From: Actinobacillus indolicus
GTDB lineage: Bacteria; Pseudomonadota; Gammaproteobacteria; Enterobacterales; Pasteurellaceae
Length of the DNA stretch: 64,000 nt
Direction: 5' to 3'
NCBI RefSeq assembly: GCF_004519515.1
Contig: NZ_CP038145.1
Location: 806,001-870,000, forward strand
Below, in pieces: positions 26,787 through 34,915 of this stretch. The position numbers and the translations under genes were made by a program. Every line of letters begins with the position of its first letter. Positions within the stretch are counted from its first letter, which is position 1. The notes under the pieces were generated by a model, which was given only the letters and a program-made list of their open reading frames with translations, did not search any database and was not told the DNA's origin.

Positions 26787-27152
26787 GGGGCTGATCTTGG
26801 ATTCGACGGGATTAGCGAAGTCCAAGGTGCACGTCGAGGTGCGGTAGGCCTCGTAAACAAACCGCAAAAAAATAGTCGCAAACGACGAACAATACGCTTT
26901 AGCAGCTTAATAACCTGCTCATAGCCTTATCGCCTCAGCTTCCGCTCGTAAGACGAGGAGTTCGATAAGTCACCCAAAACGAGATCGTGTGGACGCCGCC
27001 GTTTGAGGATCGAAACACTAAATTAAATCAAACTAGCTTATTCTTTGCGTGTCTGTCCGCTGGGGGTAAGCGAAATCAAAGACTAGACTAAACGTGTAGT
27101 GCTGAAGATGGAGTAATTTCGGACGGGGGTTCAAATCCCCCCAGCTCCACCA
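26787..27152 (+). ncRNA. ssrA: Transfer-messenger RNA (tmRNA)
   Basis: tmRNA rescues stalled ribosomes and tags their products for proteolysis. The 5' end GGGGCTG pairs with CAGCTCC near the 3' end, followed by ACCA, forming the alanine-tRNA-like acceptor. The tag frame starts at GCA 26878 and reads ANDEQYALAA before TAA at 26908-26910, the tag I know from Haemophilus. The T-arm GGACGGGGGTTCAAATCCCC is present. Length is 366 nt, normal for gammaproteobacteria. Its 3' end is a common integration target, but no integrase or duplicated end is present. Confidence 0.98.
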
Positions 27153-27186
27153 AATTCTAATCCGATACGGTTCAATCGAGACCGAC

Positions 27187-27221
27187 AAAGCCTTGAAAAC
27201 AAACGTTTTCAAGGCTTTTTT
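27187..27221 (+). terminator. ssrA terminator
   Basis: AAAGCCTTGAAAAC-AAAC-GTTTTCAAGGCTTTTTTATTT: a perfect 14-bp stem with a T-tail 34 bp after the tmRNA 3' end. Confidence 0.9.
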
Positions 27222-27377
27222 ATTTATCAACATAACTCAATATCACACGATTTAGATACCTAAATAAGTACCTAGATGATACAAAGCAAAAATTACAAAG
27301 TATCTCGAAATTGCTTGGCTATTTTTTAAATGCATCTCTAGATATTCAGTAAAATCTTTGGGGACTATGTTTTATTC

Positions 27378-28583
27378 TTATTCACCATCCTCTAAAACCA
27401 CCCATCCACTGTCTAACCAGTCACAGAGTGTATCAAGCAAGAGTTCAAGTTCATCTTGATTTTCTGTTTTAGATGCCAGTTTATTCCATGAAATTGCATC
27501 ACCATTCGCAATGCGGATTAATAGATTTGCTTCTGCTTCGTTCAGTTCATCAATCCATTCACCATTGACATAAACGCGTAACGGGTTCTCAGTATAAAGA
27601 ATTTTAACATTTGCATCTTGTTGAACCCAACCACCCGCTTCTAGCACTTCCTGCACTTCATCAGGATAAAACTCGTTATCTTCTGTTAATTGTTCATAAC
27701 GACGAGTACTAACGGCAGTAGCAACGCTATGCGTGAAGATTTCATCAAATTGCGTTGAATTTTGCAGTAAATCGATCAAGCGTGCTTTTAATGTACTAAC
27801 CATTCGTGGATCAAGTAGTGCATTTGGTTGCACATTTGGCGATAAACGGAATGGGATTGCAAATTGTGAATTTGGAATGATTTCTCCTTGGTGTTCAATG
27901 GTTTTACATAGATTTTCGAGTAAATCTGTGGCATTTGGGAAACGTAAACCAAAAGAGAAGGTTAAGCAATCATCTTGTGCTACGCCATAATGAGAAAGAC
28001 GTGAAGGTACATAAAGCACATCACCAGGTGCAAGCACCTCATCAAAAATCAATTCACCCATATCATCAAAAATACGGATCGGTTGGTTTGCTTTAAATTC
28101 AGTGCTTGGGTCACACCATTTGCCTAGCTGCCAACGACGATGACCGTAGCCTTGCACAAGGAAAACATCATATTCATCATAGTGTCTGCCAACAGAACCA
28201 CCAGCTGGGGCATAAGAGACCATAATATCGTCACGTTGCCATTGTGGAATATAGCCAAATGCCTGCCATAAAGCGCCTAGCTCTGGCGACCACTGTTCAA
28301 GATTTTGCACTAACACAGACCACTGCTCAGGCAAATTTTCAAAATCTTTAGCTGATAAAGGACTACGTTTGAGCGACCATTTCTCACCTTCTGCCGTTTG
28401 ATGTGTTTGGATCAAACGAGAAGTTACCTCTTCTTCCTGAGCCAATTCAATAATATCTTGTGGCTCAAATAGCCCCACAATTTGTGGTAACCCGTTACGG
28501 ATCACAAGCGGTCGTTTTTGCCAATAATTTTGCAAAAAATCTTCAGAGGTAATATTTTCAGGTAAGCAGAACGGGATATTCAT
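27378..28583 (-). CDS. roxA: 50S ribosomal protein L16 arginine hydroxylase RoxA (YcfD)
   Basis: A JmjC-type Fe(II)/2-oxoglutarate oxygenase that hydroxylates an arginine of ribosomal protein L16. Starting at 28583 (AAGGAG 7 nt upstream) gives 401 residues. The ATG at 28604 would add seven. The iron-binding HxD is in GRHYDEYDVFLVQ near residue 130, and the distal His is in SRLSHYGVA near 193. The C-terminal winged-helix dimer part is complete, with WVQQDANVKILYTENPLRVYV. An uptake signal is embedded in frame near the N-terminus (RPLVI region). It is divergent from abgT. Confidence 0.92.
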   Translation of the reverse strand: MNIPFCLPENITSEDFLQNYWQKRPLVIRNGLPQIVGLFEPQDIIELAQEEEVTSRLIQTHQTAEGEKWSLKRSPLSAKDFENLPEQWSVLVQNLEQWSPELGALWQAFGYIPQWQRDDIMVSYAPAGGSVGRHYDEYDVFLVQGYGHRRWQLGKWCDPSTEFKANQPIRIFDDMGELIFDEVLAPGDVLYVPSRLSHYGVAQDDCLTFSFGLRFPNATDLLENLCKTIEHQGEIIPNSQFAIPFRLSPNVQPNALLDPRMVSTLKARLIDLLQNSTQFDEIFTHSVATAVSTRRYEQLTEDNEFYPDEVQEVLEAGGWVQQDANVKILYTENPLRVYVNGEWIDELNEAEANLLIRIANGDAISWNKLASKTENQDELELLLDTLCDWLDSGWVVLEDGE

Positions 28584-28671
28584 AGTCAGCTCCTTCTTTG
28601 GCATGATTTAAAGGCTTATTCTATCAATCCCCTTTCCTATTGCCAAATCAGAGAAGAGATGGATCCATAAA

Positions 28672-28693
28672 TTTTGTTACCTAGATCACATTT
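28672..28693. promoter_or_regulatory. Candidate CRP site upstream of abgT
   Basis: Read on the minus strand this is AAATGTGATCTAGGTAACAAAA. The left half matches the CRP consensus AAATGTGATCTAG exactly and the right half partly (TAACA for TCACA). It lies about 107 bp before the abgT start and about 89 bp before divergent roxA. CRP control is inferred. Confidence 0.45.
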
Positions 28694-28799
28694 TTGTGTA
28701 AATTTTAATGTATTTTTGGTTCTTTTTTGATTTAAGTTAAAAAAATGTGAAATAATCGCCGTCGCTCAAAATGTCAAATAAATTAAAGAAGGAAAATTT

Positions 28800-30359
28800 A
28801 TGTCAGAAAAACTACAAAAAGAAGGTCGCATTCAGCGATTTTTAAAAGGAGTTGAGTGGCTAGGTAATCTACTGCCACATCCAATTATTCTCTTTATGAT
28901 TATGTGCTGTATCTTAATCATCGTTTCAGCTATTTTGTCTTCTATGGGGGTGAGTGTTCAAGACCCTCGTCCTGCGGCTAAAGGCGCGATTGAAGTGCGA
29001 AATCTATTAAGTGCCGAAGGGGTTGCTTACATGGTAAGTAGTCTTGTGAAAAACTTTACTGGTTTTGCACCTTTAGGGACTGTACTTGTGGCAATGCTTG
29101 GTGTAGGTATTGCGGAAGCCTCAGGCATGATATCTGCAGCTCTTCGTGGGTTAGTGATTGGTGCACCTAAAAAATTAGTGACATTTACCGTTGTTTTAGC
29201 AGGGGTTTTATCAAATACAGCGGCAGAATTAGGTTATGTCGTCTTAATTCCATTAGCAGCAATGATTTTCCATGCGTTAGGTCGCCATCCATTAGCAGGA
29301 CTTGCTGCTGCATTTGCAGGGGTTTCTGGTGGCTATAGTGCAAACTTATTATTAGGTACGGTTGACCCATTACTTTCAGGGATTACACAAGAAGCCGCTA
29401 AATTGATCGACCCAAACTATGTCGTTGGACCTGAAGCAAACTGGTACTTTATGTTTATTAGTACCTTCCTAGTCGCTGGTTTAGGTTATTTTGTTACAGA
29501 AAAAATCGTTGAACCACAATTAGGCAAATATAATGCCTCTGATGCCTCCGATACTTCTGTGCTTGAGAATAAAATTGAGAAACTTACTGCACAAGAGAAA
29601 AAAGGGCTTATGTGGGCCAGCTTTGCCATGTTAATTTTCTCAATTTTATTGGCTTGGTCAATCGTACCTGCCGATGGTATTTTACGTAATCCTAAAACAG
29701 GATTAGTCGCAGGTTCTCCATTCCTACATGGTATCGTGGTCTTTATCTTTATTTTCTTTGCAATTCCAGGCTATATCTACGGTCGAGTGGCTGGCACCAT
29801 GAAAGGCAGTCAAGATGTGGTAAAAGCAATGTCAACCAGTATGGGTTCAATGGGAATGTATATTGTGCTTGTCTTCTTTGCTGCACAATTTGTTGCATTC
29901 TTTGGTTGGACAAACTTAGGATCTATCGTTGCGGTAAAAGGCGCTCAACTGTTAACAGATTTAGGATTAACAGGGCCATTACTCTTTGTGGGCTTTATTC
30001 TAATTTGTGCCTTTATCAACCTAATGATTTCATCTGCCTCTGCACAATGGGCATTAACCGCACCTATTTTTGTACCAATGCTAATGCTTGTCGGCTATGC
30101 GCCTGAAATCATTCAAACAGCCTATCGTATTGGAGATTCAACGACGAACATCATTACACCAATGATGAGCTATTTCGGTTTAATTATGGCAGTTGCGGTA
30201 CGTTATAAGAAAGATACTGGCGTGGGAACATTGATGGCGATGATGATTCCATATTCATTCATCTTTATCGTCGGATGGACATTACTCTTCTTTGTTTGGG
30301 TATTTGTGTTAGGTTTACCGGTCGGTCCAGGTTCAAATACCTTCTATCCAGCGCCATAA
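28800..30359 (+). CDS. abgT: AbgT-family transporter (p-aminobenzoyl-glutamate type)
   Basis: A 519-residue inner-membrane protein of the AbgT family. Members import p-aminobenzoyl-glutamate, a folate breakdown product, or export sulfonamides. It has about 11-13 membrane segments. Characteristic stretches are EWLGNLLPHPIILF at residues 19-32, GTVLVAMLGVGIAEASGM near 95 and the GDSTTNIITPMMSYFGLI motif near 445. GAAGGAAAA precedes the ATG. No abgA/abgB peptidase genes are adjacent, so the substrate is uncertain. A candidate CRP site lies upstream. Confidence 0.9.
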   Translation: MSEKLQKEGRIQRFLKGVEWLGNLLPHPIILFMIMCCILIIVSAILSSMGVSVQDPRPAAKGAIEVRNLLSAEGVAYMVSSLVKNFTGFAPLGTVLVAMLGVGIAEASGMISAALRGLVIGAPKKLVTFTVVLAGVLSNTAAELGYVVLIPLAAMIFHALGRHPLAGLAAAFAGVSGGYSANLLLGTVDPLLSGITQEAAKLIDPNYVVGPEANWYFMFISTFLVAGLGYFVTEKIVEPQLGKYNASDASDTSVLENKIEKLTAQEKKGLMWASFAMLIFSILLAWSIVPADGILRNPKTGLVAGSPFLHGIVVFIFIFFAIPGYIYGRVAGTMKGSQDVVKAMSTSMGSMGMYIVLVFFAAQFVAFFGWTNLGSIVAVKGAQLLTDLGLTGPLLFVGFILICAFINLMISSASAQWALTAPIFVPMLMLVGYAPEIIQTAYRIGDSTTNIITPMMSYFGLIMAVAVRYKKDTGVGTLMAMMIPYSFIFIVGWTLLFFVWVFVLGLPVGPGSNTFYPAP

Positions 30360-30374
30360 TTTCATGTCTATTTA

Positions 30375-30405
30375 AGAGCAAGGTAAAAAAACCTTGCTCT
30401 TTTTC
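30375..30405 (+). terminator. abgT terminator
   Basis: AGAGCAAGGT-AAAAAA-ACCTTGCTCT followed by TTTTT just after the abgT stop. Confidence 0.88.
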
Positions 30406-30493
30406 TCGATAAATTTGCAAAAAATTCCCAACATCTCACCGCTTGTCAGCTATAATAGCCAACATTTTTGAATGAATTTTTAGGAAAAAGACA

Positions 30494-31402
30494 ATGACAG
30501 CGAAATTTAACGTTAAAACTTTCCAAGGTATGATTTTAGCCCTACAAGATTACTGGGCAAGCCAAGGTTGTACTGTGGTTCAACCATTCGATATGGAAGT
30601 CGGTGCAGGAACATCTCACCCAATGACTTGTTTGCGTGCGCTTGGCCCTGAGCCGATGGCGTTTGCTTACGTTCAGCCTTCACGCCGTCCGACTGACGGT
30701 CGCTATGGCGAAAACCCGAACCGTTTACAACACTATTATCAGTTCCAAGTGGTAATCAAACCGTCACCAGATAATATTCAAGAACTCTATCTCGACAGCT
30801 TAAAAATGTTAGGCTTCGACCCAACGCAAAACGATATTCGTTTTGTGGAAGACAACTGGGAAAACCCAACACTAGGTGCGTGGGGCTTAGGTTGGGAAGT
30901 GTGGCTAAACGGTATGGAAGTGACCCAATTTACCTATTTCCAACAAGTGGGCGGCTTAGAGTGTAAACCAGTAACTGGCGAAATTACTTACGGCTTAGAG
31001 CGTTTAGCAATGTACATTCAAGGCGTGGATAGCGTGTACGATCTTGTTTGGTCTGACGGTCCGCTTGGCAAAACCACCTACGGCGATGTATTCCACCAAA
31101 ATGAAGTGGAACAATCGACTTACAACTTTGAATATGCAAATACCGATTTCTTATTCTACTGTTTCGATCAATACGAAAAAGAAGCGCAAGAGTTATTAGC
31201 ATTAGAAAAGCCGTTACCGTTACCAGCCTATGAGCGTATCTTAAAAGCAGCACACAGCTTTAACTTACTTGACGCTCGCAAAGCGATCTCTGTCACCGAA
31301 CGCCAACGCTACATTTTACGCATTCGCACCTTAACCAAAGGCGTAGCGGAAGCCTACTATGCAAGTCGTGAAGCATTAGGGTTCCCGGGTTGTAAAAAAT
31401 AA
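30494..31402 (+). CDS. glyQ: Glycine-tRNA ligase alpha subunit
   Basis: GlyQ is the catalytic subunit of the alpha2-beta2 glycyl-tRNA synthetase. The 302 residues are colinear with E. coli: FQGMILALQDYWASQGC near the start, MEVGAGTSHPMTCLRALGPEP, and YVQPSRRPTDGRYGENPNR. AGGAAAAAG precedes the ATG. The usual partner glyS normally follows directly. Here it is about 4 kb downstream with seven ORFs between, so coordinated expression must run through the inserted genes or be split. Confidence 0.97.
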   Translation: MTAKFNVKTFQGMILALQDYWASQGCTVVQPFDMEVGAGTSHPMTCLRALGPEPMAFAYVQPSRRPTDGRYGENPNRLQHYYQFQVVIKPSPDNIQELYLDSLKMLGFDPTQNDIRFVEDNWENPTLGAWGLGWEVWLNGMEVTQFTYFQQVGGLECKPVTGEITYGLERLAMYIQGVDSVYDLVWSDGPLGKTTYGDVFHQNEVEQSTYNFEYANTDFLFYCFDQYEKEAQELLALEKPLPLPAYERILKAAHSFNLLDARKAISVTERQRYILRIRTLTKGVAEAYYASREALGFPGCKK

Positions 31403-31417
31403 GGAAGGAGGGAGAAA

Positions 31418-32035
31418 ATGAAACTTTGGTACTCAACAACTAGCTCGTTTGCTCGCAAAGCGGTGGCGACATTGAAATATCATCAACTGGAAAATCAAGT
31501 TGAGCTATTGCGTATTACCAACTCATTTGACCCCGACTCGCCACATAACAAAGATAATCCGTTAGGGCGTATTCCTGCGTTACAAATGGAAAACGGTGAA
31601 TGGCTGTTTGGCAGTTTTCTAATCAGCCAGTATTTAGATGAAATGGGTTCACAACCAACGTTATTTCCAAAAGACGAAAAGCGTTGGCGTGTATTAAGTT
31701 TGCACGCATTGGTTGAAGGTATTTTAGAAAATACCACGCCAACTATTGTTACCGAACGCCGTTTTCGCCCAGAAAATGAGTGGTGGAAAGCACGTCATCA
31801 GCAGTTGATGGATCGAAATATTCGTAGCTTTAAACAACTTGAAGAGAAGCTGGCAGAATTTGGCGATGAATTAAATATCGGCACATTAACCGCCGTTTGC
31901 TTAATTGATTGGTGGCAGTTCCGCCCAGATAATACAGGCTATGATTTAGCAAAAGATTTCCCAAATCTGACCGCTTGGGCAGAAATGATGAATGAGAAAT
32001 ATCCTGTGTTGCAAGCCACTAAACCGACTTTATAA
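31418..32035 (+). CDS. Glutathione S-transferase-like protein
   Basis: A 205-residue protein with the GST layout: an N-terminal thioredoxin-fold domain (residues 1-80) with the glutathione-binding NPLGRIPAL and GSFLISQYLDEM motifs, then an all-helical C-terminal domain. It resembles the YibF group. A very strong ribosome site (AAGGAAGGAGGGAG) lies 7-15 nt before the ATG. It is 15 bp after glyQ and 12 bp before the glutaredoxin-like gene, so it belongs to the glyQ transcript. It contains an in-frame uptake signal (near 31965), which suggests it is an old resident rather than new cargo. Confidence 0.85.
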   Translation: MKLWYSTTSSFARKAVATLKYHQLENQVELLRITNSFDPDSPHNKDNPLGRIPALQMENGEWLFGSFLISQYLDEMGSQPTLFPKDEKRWRVLSLHALVEGILENTTPTIVTERRFRPENEWWKARHQQLMDRNIRSFKQLEEKLAEFGDELNIGTLTAVCLIDWWQFRPDNTGYDLAKDFPNLTAWAEMMNEKYPVLQATKPTL

Positions 32036-32047
32036 CAAGGAATAATA

Positions 32048-32314
32048 ATGAGCAAACCGATTTTATATTTCGCCCACTGGTGTCCTGATACTGCACCGTT
32101 TGTCGCTGAGTTACAACGTCTAGGTGTGGATTACGAAGCGGTGGATATTACCCAAAGTGGTGCAAATTTCAAACCATTTCTCAGATTGCGTGACCGTCAC
32201 CCTGCGTTTGATAACGCCAAAGCCAATGGCTATATCGGCATTCCTGCGTTGGTGTTGGAAGGTGAGAGAGTGGTGTTGGATTTAGCTGAGTTACCCCTAG
32301 CACTGACGTACTAG
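32048..32314 (+). CDS. Glutaredoxin-related protein, single cysteine
   Basis: An 88-residue thioredoxin-fold protein. The active-site position reads AHWCPDTAPFVAEL (Cys12), so it has one cysteine instead of CxxC. IGIPALVLEGERVVL supplies the cis-proline motif near residue 62. This is the small glutaredoxin-related protein group; the reaction is unknown. AAGGAAT precedes the ATG. Its last nine codons, including the TAG stop, lie inside copy A of the structured repeat that recurs twice downstream, so its C-terminus may have been written by repeat insertion or may be the source of the repeat. Confidence 0.75.
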   Translation: MSKPILYFAHWCPDTAPFVAELQRLGVDYEAVDITQSGANFKPFLRLRDRHPAFDNAKANGYIGIPALVLEGERVVLDLAELPLALTY

Positions 32315-32395
32315 GTTAAATATAGTGTTGTCGCTCTGCGACAAGTAAAATAGGTTATGGCAATTTTTAATTGTGCACGCACTGCGTGCATAATT
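32288..32395 (+). repeat. Structured intergenic repeat, copy A (variant)
   Basis: This copy opens with GAGTTACCCCTAGCACTGAC and shares about 70 bp with copies B and C, including the CCTAG...CTAGG hairpin, TTGTCGC-TCT-GCGACAA and AAAATAGGTT. It then diverges: the GGTTGC-GGA-GCAACC hairpin and the outer arm are missing, replaced by another palindrome, AATTGTGCACGCA...TGCGTGCATAATT (32369-32395). It overlaps the end of the glutaredoxin-like gene. Confidence 0.7.
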
Positions 32396-32434
32396 GATTT
32401 GATGGATGAATAATAAAGTAAAGGAGTAAATCTA

Positions 32435-33067
32435 ATGAAATACGCTTTTATTGATTATGAAAATGTAAATTCATTAGACGGTTTAAATTTACAAGAATAT
32501 GACCGCACTTTTTTATTTATCGGTTCGGTAAATAACCAATTGCGTTTAACCGAAAAATTTAATGATGAAATAAACATTACCTTAATTACTGTAAAAGATA
32601 TTTCAAAAAATAATGTAGATTTTCATCTTACTTATTATTTAGGCAAGTTAGATATAAGCACCGATAAAAATATTGAGTTTCATATTTTATCGAATGACAA
32701 AGGTTTTGATGGTATTTGCCAATTTATTCAACACCAACGAGAACCGAGAATTTGTTTTAGAAAAGCGATTAACCAAACTGAAGAAAAGATCGCTTTGCCG
32801 TTATTGCCTAGCCAAGTAACGAATGTCAATAATGCAGAAAAAGAAAAGATTATTCAGGTAGCTCAAGAATTTAAGTCATTTGTGGTAAAAATTGAAAAGC
32901 GTCATTTACCGGCAACAATAGAAAAACTAAAAAATCATATTCGTAGTCAAACCTGTCTGAGAGGCGTTGATAAAAAAGAAGCAGAAAAATTGCTCCCTAA
33001 AATTATTGAGCAATTAGCTCAGAAAAAGTTGATTAAGGTAAATGAAAATAAAGTGAGTTATCTTTGA
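32435..33067 (+). CDS. PIN/NYN-like ribonuclease domain protein
   Basis: A 210-residue protein. The N-terminal half has the PIN-like fold signature: FIDYENV with Asp7 and Glu9/Asn10, NVDFHLTYYLGKLD with Asp62, and ILSNDKGFDGIC with Asp88 and Asp92. This is the acidic set that binds metal in NYN/PIN nucleases. The C-terminal part (about residues 120-210) is Lys/Glu-rich and ends in a winged-helix-like stretch. The substrate is unknown; RNA is likely by family. AAAGGAG lies well placed before the ATG. Codon and base use are visibly AT-richer than glyQ/glyS, suggesting transfer. Confidence 0.65.
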   Translation: MKYAFIDYENVNSLDGLNLQEYDRTFLFIGSVNNQLRLTEKFNDEINITLITVKDISKNNVDFHLTYYLGKLDISTDKNIEFHILSNDKGFDGICQFIQHQREPRICFRKAINQTEEKIALPLLPSQVTNVNNAEKEKIIQVAQEFKSFVVKIEKRHLPATIEKLKNHIRSQTCLRGVDKKEAEKLLPKIIEQLAQKKLIKVNENKVSYL

Positions 33068-33178
33068 GTTACCCCTAGCACTGACGTACTAGGTTAAGCA
33101 TAGTATTGTTGCTCTGCGACAAGTAAAATAGGTTGCGGAGCAACCTCACTATGCGTAACCTCATACGTTAGTATGGGG
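33066..33178 (+). repeat. Structured intergenic repeat, copy B
   Basis: About 113 bp beginning at the stop codon of the PIN-like gene. Successive hairpins are CCTAG-CACTGACGTA-CTAGG, an outer stem GCATAGT / ACTATGC enclosing TTGTTGC-TCT-GCGACAA and GGTTGC-GGA-GCAACC, and finally a CATAC-GTTA-GTATG hairpin. The layout resembles a three-stem cloverleaf flanked by single hairpins. Confidence 0.75.
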
Positions 33179-33263
33179 GAAGTAACAAATGATATAATCT
33201 AGCAATAACTTTTACATAATTTAAGAAATTTCACAATTGCGGATTGCCTAATAAAAAATAAGT

Positions 33264-33878
33264 ATGTTACTTAAAGATATATTTAAGAAATATTTTATCT
33301 TCTTTTTTAAGAAAAAATATGAAGAAAAAACAGAGACTATGAGTGAGTTTTCTACTTCACTTATGGAAGGGTTTAGATTGAAATATAACTACAAAGAGAT
33401 AGTTAATAATTTCAATTTGAATTATGTTTTTGAGATTAAGAAAAATAGTGAATTAAATGAGATTGAAAGATCTTCTATTGTAAAATTCTTGAAGCAAGAA
33501 GATAACAAAAACATATTTATATGGGAGCATAACTTAGAAATTGAAGAAAATGGATATAGTCTATTCTTTATACAAAATAATGAGGTTATTGCTTATATTC
33601 AAGTTATAGAAGATAGCAATGATTTGGGTATGATTAACATTAATTATCTTTCAGTAAAAAAAGCATTAAGGCTACAAGGAGTTGCAACACATCTATTAGC
33701 TCAAACTATAGCTTTTTGTGATAGAACTTATCCCGCAAAAGATATTGCAGTTTGGATAGATATAGAAATCTCAGACTTTTTCTCTGACTTTGGTTTTAAT
33801 CCATTTATAGGACAAATTGAAGAAGTTAATGGAAGACAGATAAGTCTTTTTACTTTTCGATGGGAATTTCGCGAATAA
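33264..33878 (+). CDS. GNAT-family N-acetyltransferase
   Basis: A 204-residue protein whose C-terminal half fits the acetyl-CoA-dependent GNAT fold. Strand INYLSVKKALR leads into the acetyl-CoA-binding motif RLQGVATHLL (residues 136-145), then a helix AQTIAFCD and strand AVWIDIE. The substrate is unknown. The first about 55 residues are Lys- and Phe-rich and not part of the fold. A start at Met26 (33339) is also possible because AGAGAC precedes it, while 33264 has only a weak site. AT-rich, with no uptake signal. It precedes the nuclease-like gene by 12 bp, so the two are likely co-transcribed. Confidence 0.6.
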   Translation: MLLKDIFKKYFIFFFKKKYEEKTETMSEFSTSLMEGFRLKYNYKEIVNNFNLNYVFEIKKNSELNEIERSSIVKFLKQEDNKNIFIWEHNLEIEENGYSLFFIQNNEVIAYIQVIEDSNDLGMININYLSVKKALRLQGVATHLLAQTIAFCDRTYPAKDIAVWIDIEISDFFSDFGFNPFIGQIEEVNGRQISLFTFRWEFRE

Positions 33879-33890
33879 GGGATAATATAA

Positions 33891-34352
33891 ATGATCTCAA
33901 ATGTACAATTAAATATGGTTAAGCGTATAAATCCTAAAAATTTATCTTCTAAACAGAAAGAAAACTATAATTTTCACAAACAGGCTGCGGTTTTAGCTGA
34001 TTATGGATTTAATTGTATTAAGTTAAGTGATGATTGGGAAGGTGCAGATTTTTTAGCTCATAGTAATGAAATTACTTTGAAAGTACAGCTAAAATCAAGA
34101 ACTACAATAGCTAAAAAATATATCTCGAAAGATCTATATATGCTTTTCCCTTTAGATGAAAAAGATGTAAATTCTGACTGGTGTTTAATAAAACACGATA
34201 TTTTGATGGAATTAATAGCTAATAAATTACCTTGGTTAAATACAACAAGTTGGATTAAAGATGGAATATATAACTCATCAAAAGCACCTAAAGGAATTTT
34301 ACCTGAGTTACAAAAATATATTCTTAAAGGGCAAGATGCTTTAATTTTATAA
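33891..34352 (+). CDS. Possible PD-(D/E)XK nuclease-like protein
   Basis: A 153-residue hydrophilic protein. Around residues 48-70 it reads DWEGADFLAHS, then ITLKVQLKSR: an Asp (53) in a GADF turn followed 13 residues later by a Q-x-K pair on a predicted strand. This resembles the core of PD-(D/E)XK-fold nucleases. The upstream helix (KENYNFHKQAAVLADYG) would supply the early Glu/His of the fold. The assignment rests on this motif alone. AAGGGA precedes the ATG. It sits directly after the GNAT gene and ends just before repeat copy C. Confidence 0.4.
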   Translation: MISNVQLNMVKRINPKNLSSKQKENYNFHKQAAVLADYGFNCIKLSDDWEGADFLAHSNEITLKVQLKSRTTIAKKYISKDLYMLFPLDEKDVNSDWCLIKHDILMELIANKLPWLNTTSWIKDGIYNSSKAPKGILPELQKYILKGQDALIL

Positions 34353-34367
34353 GTTTATATTTAAGTA

Positions 34368-34476
34368 TACCTTAGCACTGACGTACTAGGTTAAGCATAG
34401 TGTTGTCGCTCTGCGACAAACAAAATAGGTTGCGGAGCAACCGCACTATGCGTAACCCCATACGTTAGTATGGGGA
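34368..34476 (+). repeat. Structured intergenic repeat, copy C
   Basis: About 109 bp, nearly identical to copy B with compensated differences. It contains CTTAG...CTAGG, outer stem GCATAGTG / CACTATGC, inner hairpins TTGTCGC-TCT-GCGACAA and GGTTGC-GGA-GCAACC, and CCCCATAC-GTTA-GTATGGGG. In copy B the last hairpin reads CTCATAC...GTATGGGG, so the right arm is conserved. Confidence 0.75.
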
Positions 34477-34493
34477 ATAGTGGAGAAAATAAA

Positions 34494-34898
34494 ATGCAAA
34501 TTTCTAAAAACAAAATTAATGCAACAGGTTTAATTTTAGTCGTTAAAATTAAAAATGCTTTAGAATTATCCAAAAATGATAGCCTTAATTTTACATTGCA
34601 AAATTTTGATGACACTAACTTAAAATCGAGAACATTAGGAAATTGGATCTTAGCGAAAGAGAAAGCAGATAAAATTCAATATATTATCGGCGTAAATACA
34701 GGCGGAGAGAATTTGGTTGTATCTGCCTACAAAGTTACTCACTATGAAAGGTTTCAAATAAAGAATGGTAGATGGAGATATCGTTTCCATTCTATCTCTA
34801 ATAGTGATTCATTGTTAAAAGAGTTAGGAATATATCAAAAGAAAATCTATGATTTGAACTTTGGTCACGGCGCCGAAAAAACTTACATTGAAAATTAG
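34494..34898 (+). CDS. Hypothetical protein, unknown function
   Basis: A 134-residue basic protein that I do not recognise. No signal peptide or membrane segment is seen. The middle (LGNWILAKEKADKIQYIIGVN) and a YRFHSIS stretch suggest a small globular fold. I start at 34494 because GGAG lies 9 nt upstream. The in-frame ATG at 34470 lies inside a hairpin of repeat copy C. The gene begins only 18 bp after that repeat, so the repeat could shape its leader RNA. AT-rich like its neighbours. Confidence 0.5.
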   Translation: MQISKNKINATGLILVVKIKNALELSKNDSLNFTLQNFDDTNLKSRTLGNWILAKEKADKIQYIIGVNTGGENLVVSAYKVTHYERFQIKNGRWRYRFHSISNSDSLLKELGIYQKKIYDLNFGHGAEKTYIEN

Positions 34899-34915
34899 GT
34901 ATTATAAATATCAAA

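Noticed and set aside
27033..27233. ORF of 66 residues across the 3' part of ssrA
   Set aside because: It lies antisense to the tmRNA structure and terminator, whose sequence constraints explain the open frame.
26787..27377. Possible prophage or island attachment site at the tmRNA 3' end
   Set aside because: tmRNA genes are common integration targets, but there is no integrase gene or repeated 3' end in the next kilobases; roxA and abgT follow normally.
33066..33178. tRNA gene suggested by the cloverleaf-like fold of the repeat
   Set aside because: Stem lengths do not fit a tRNA, there is no T-loop GTTCRA motif and no anticodon arm with proper spacing.
32288..34476. Integron attC sites
   Set aside because: The repeats lie between genes on one strand like cassettes, but I see no attC-type R'/R'' core sites and no integron integrase in the window.
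32288..34476. CRISPR array
   Set aside because: Only three repeats, about 110 bp long and separated by whole genes of 600 bp or more; no cas genes.
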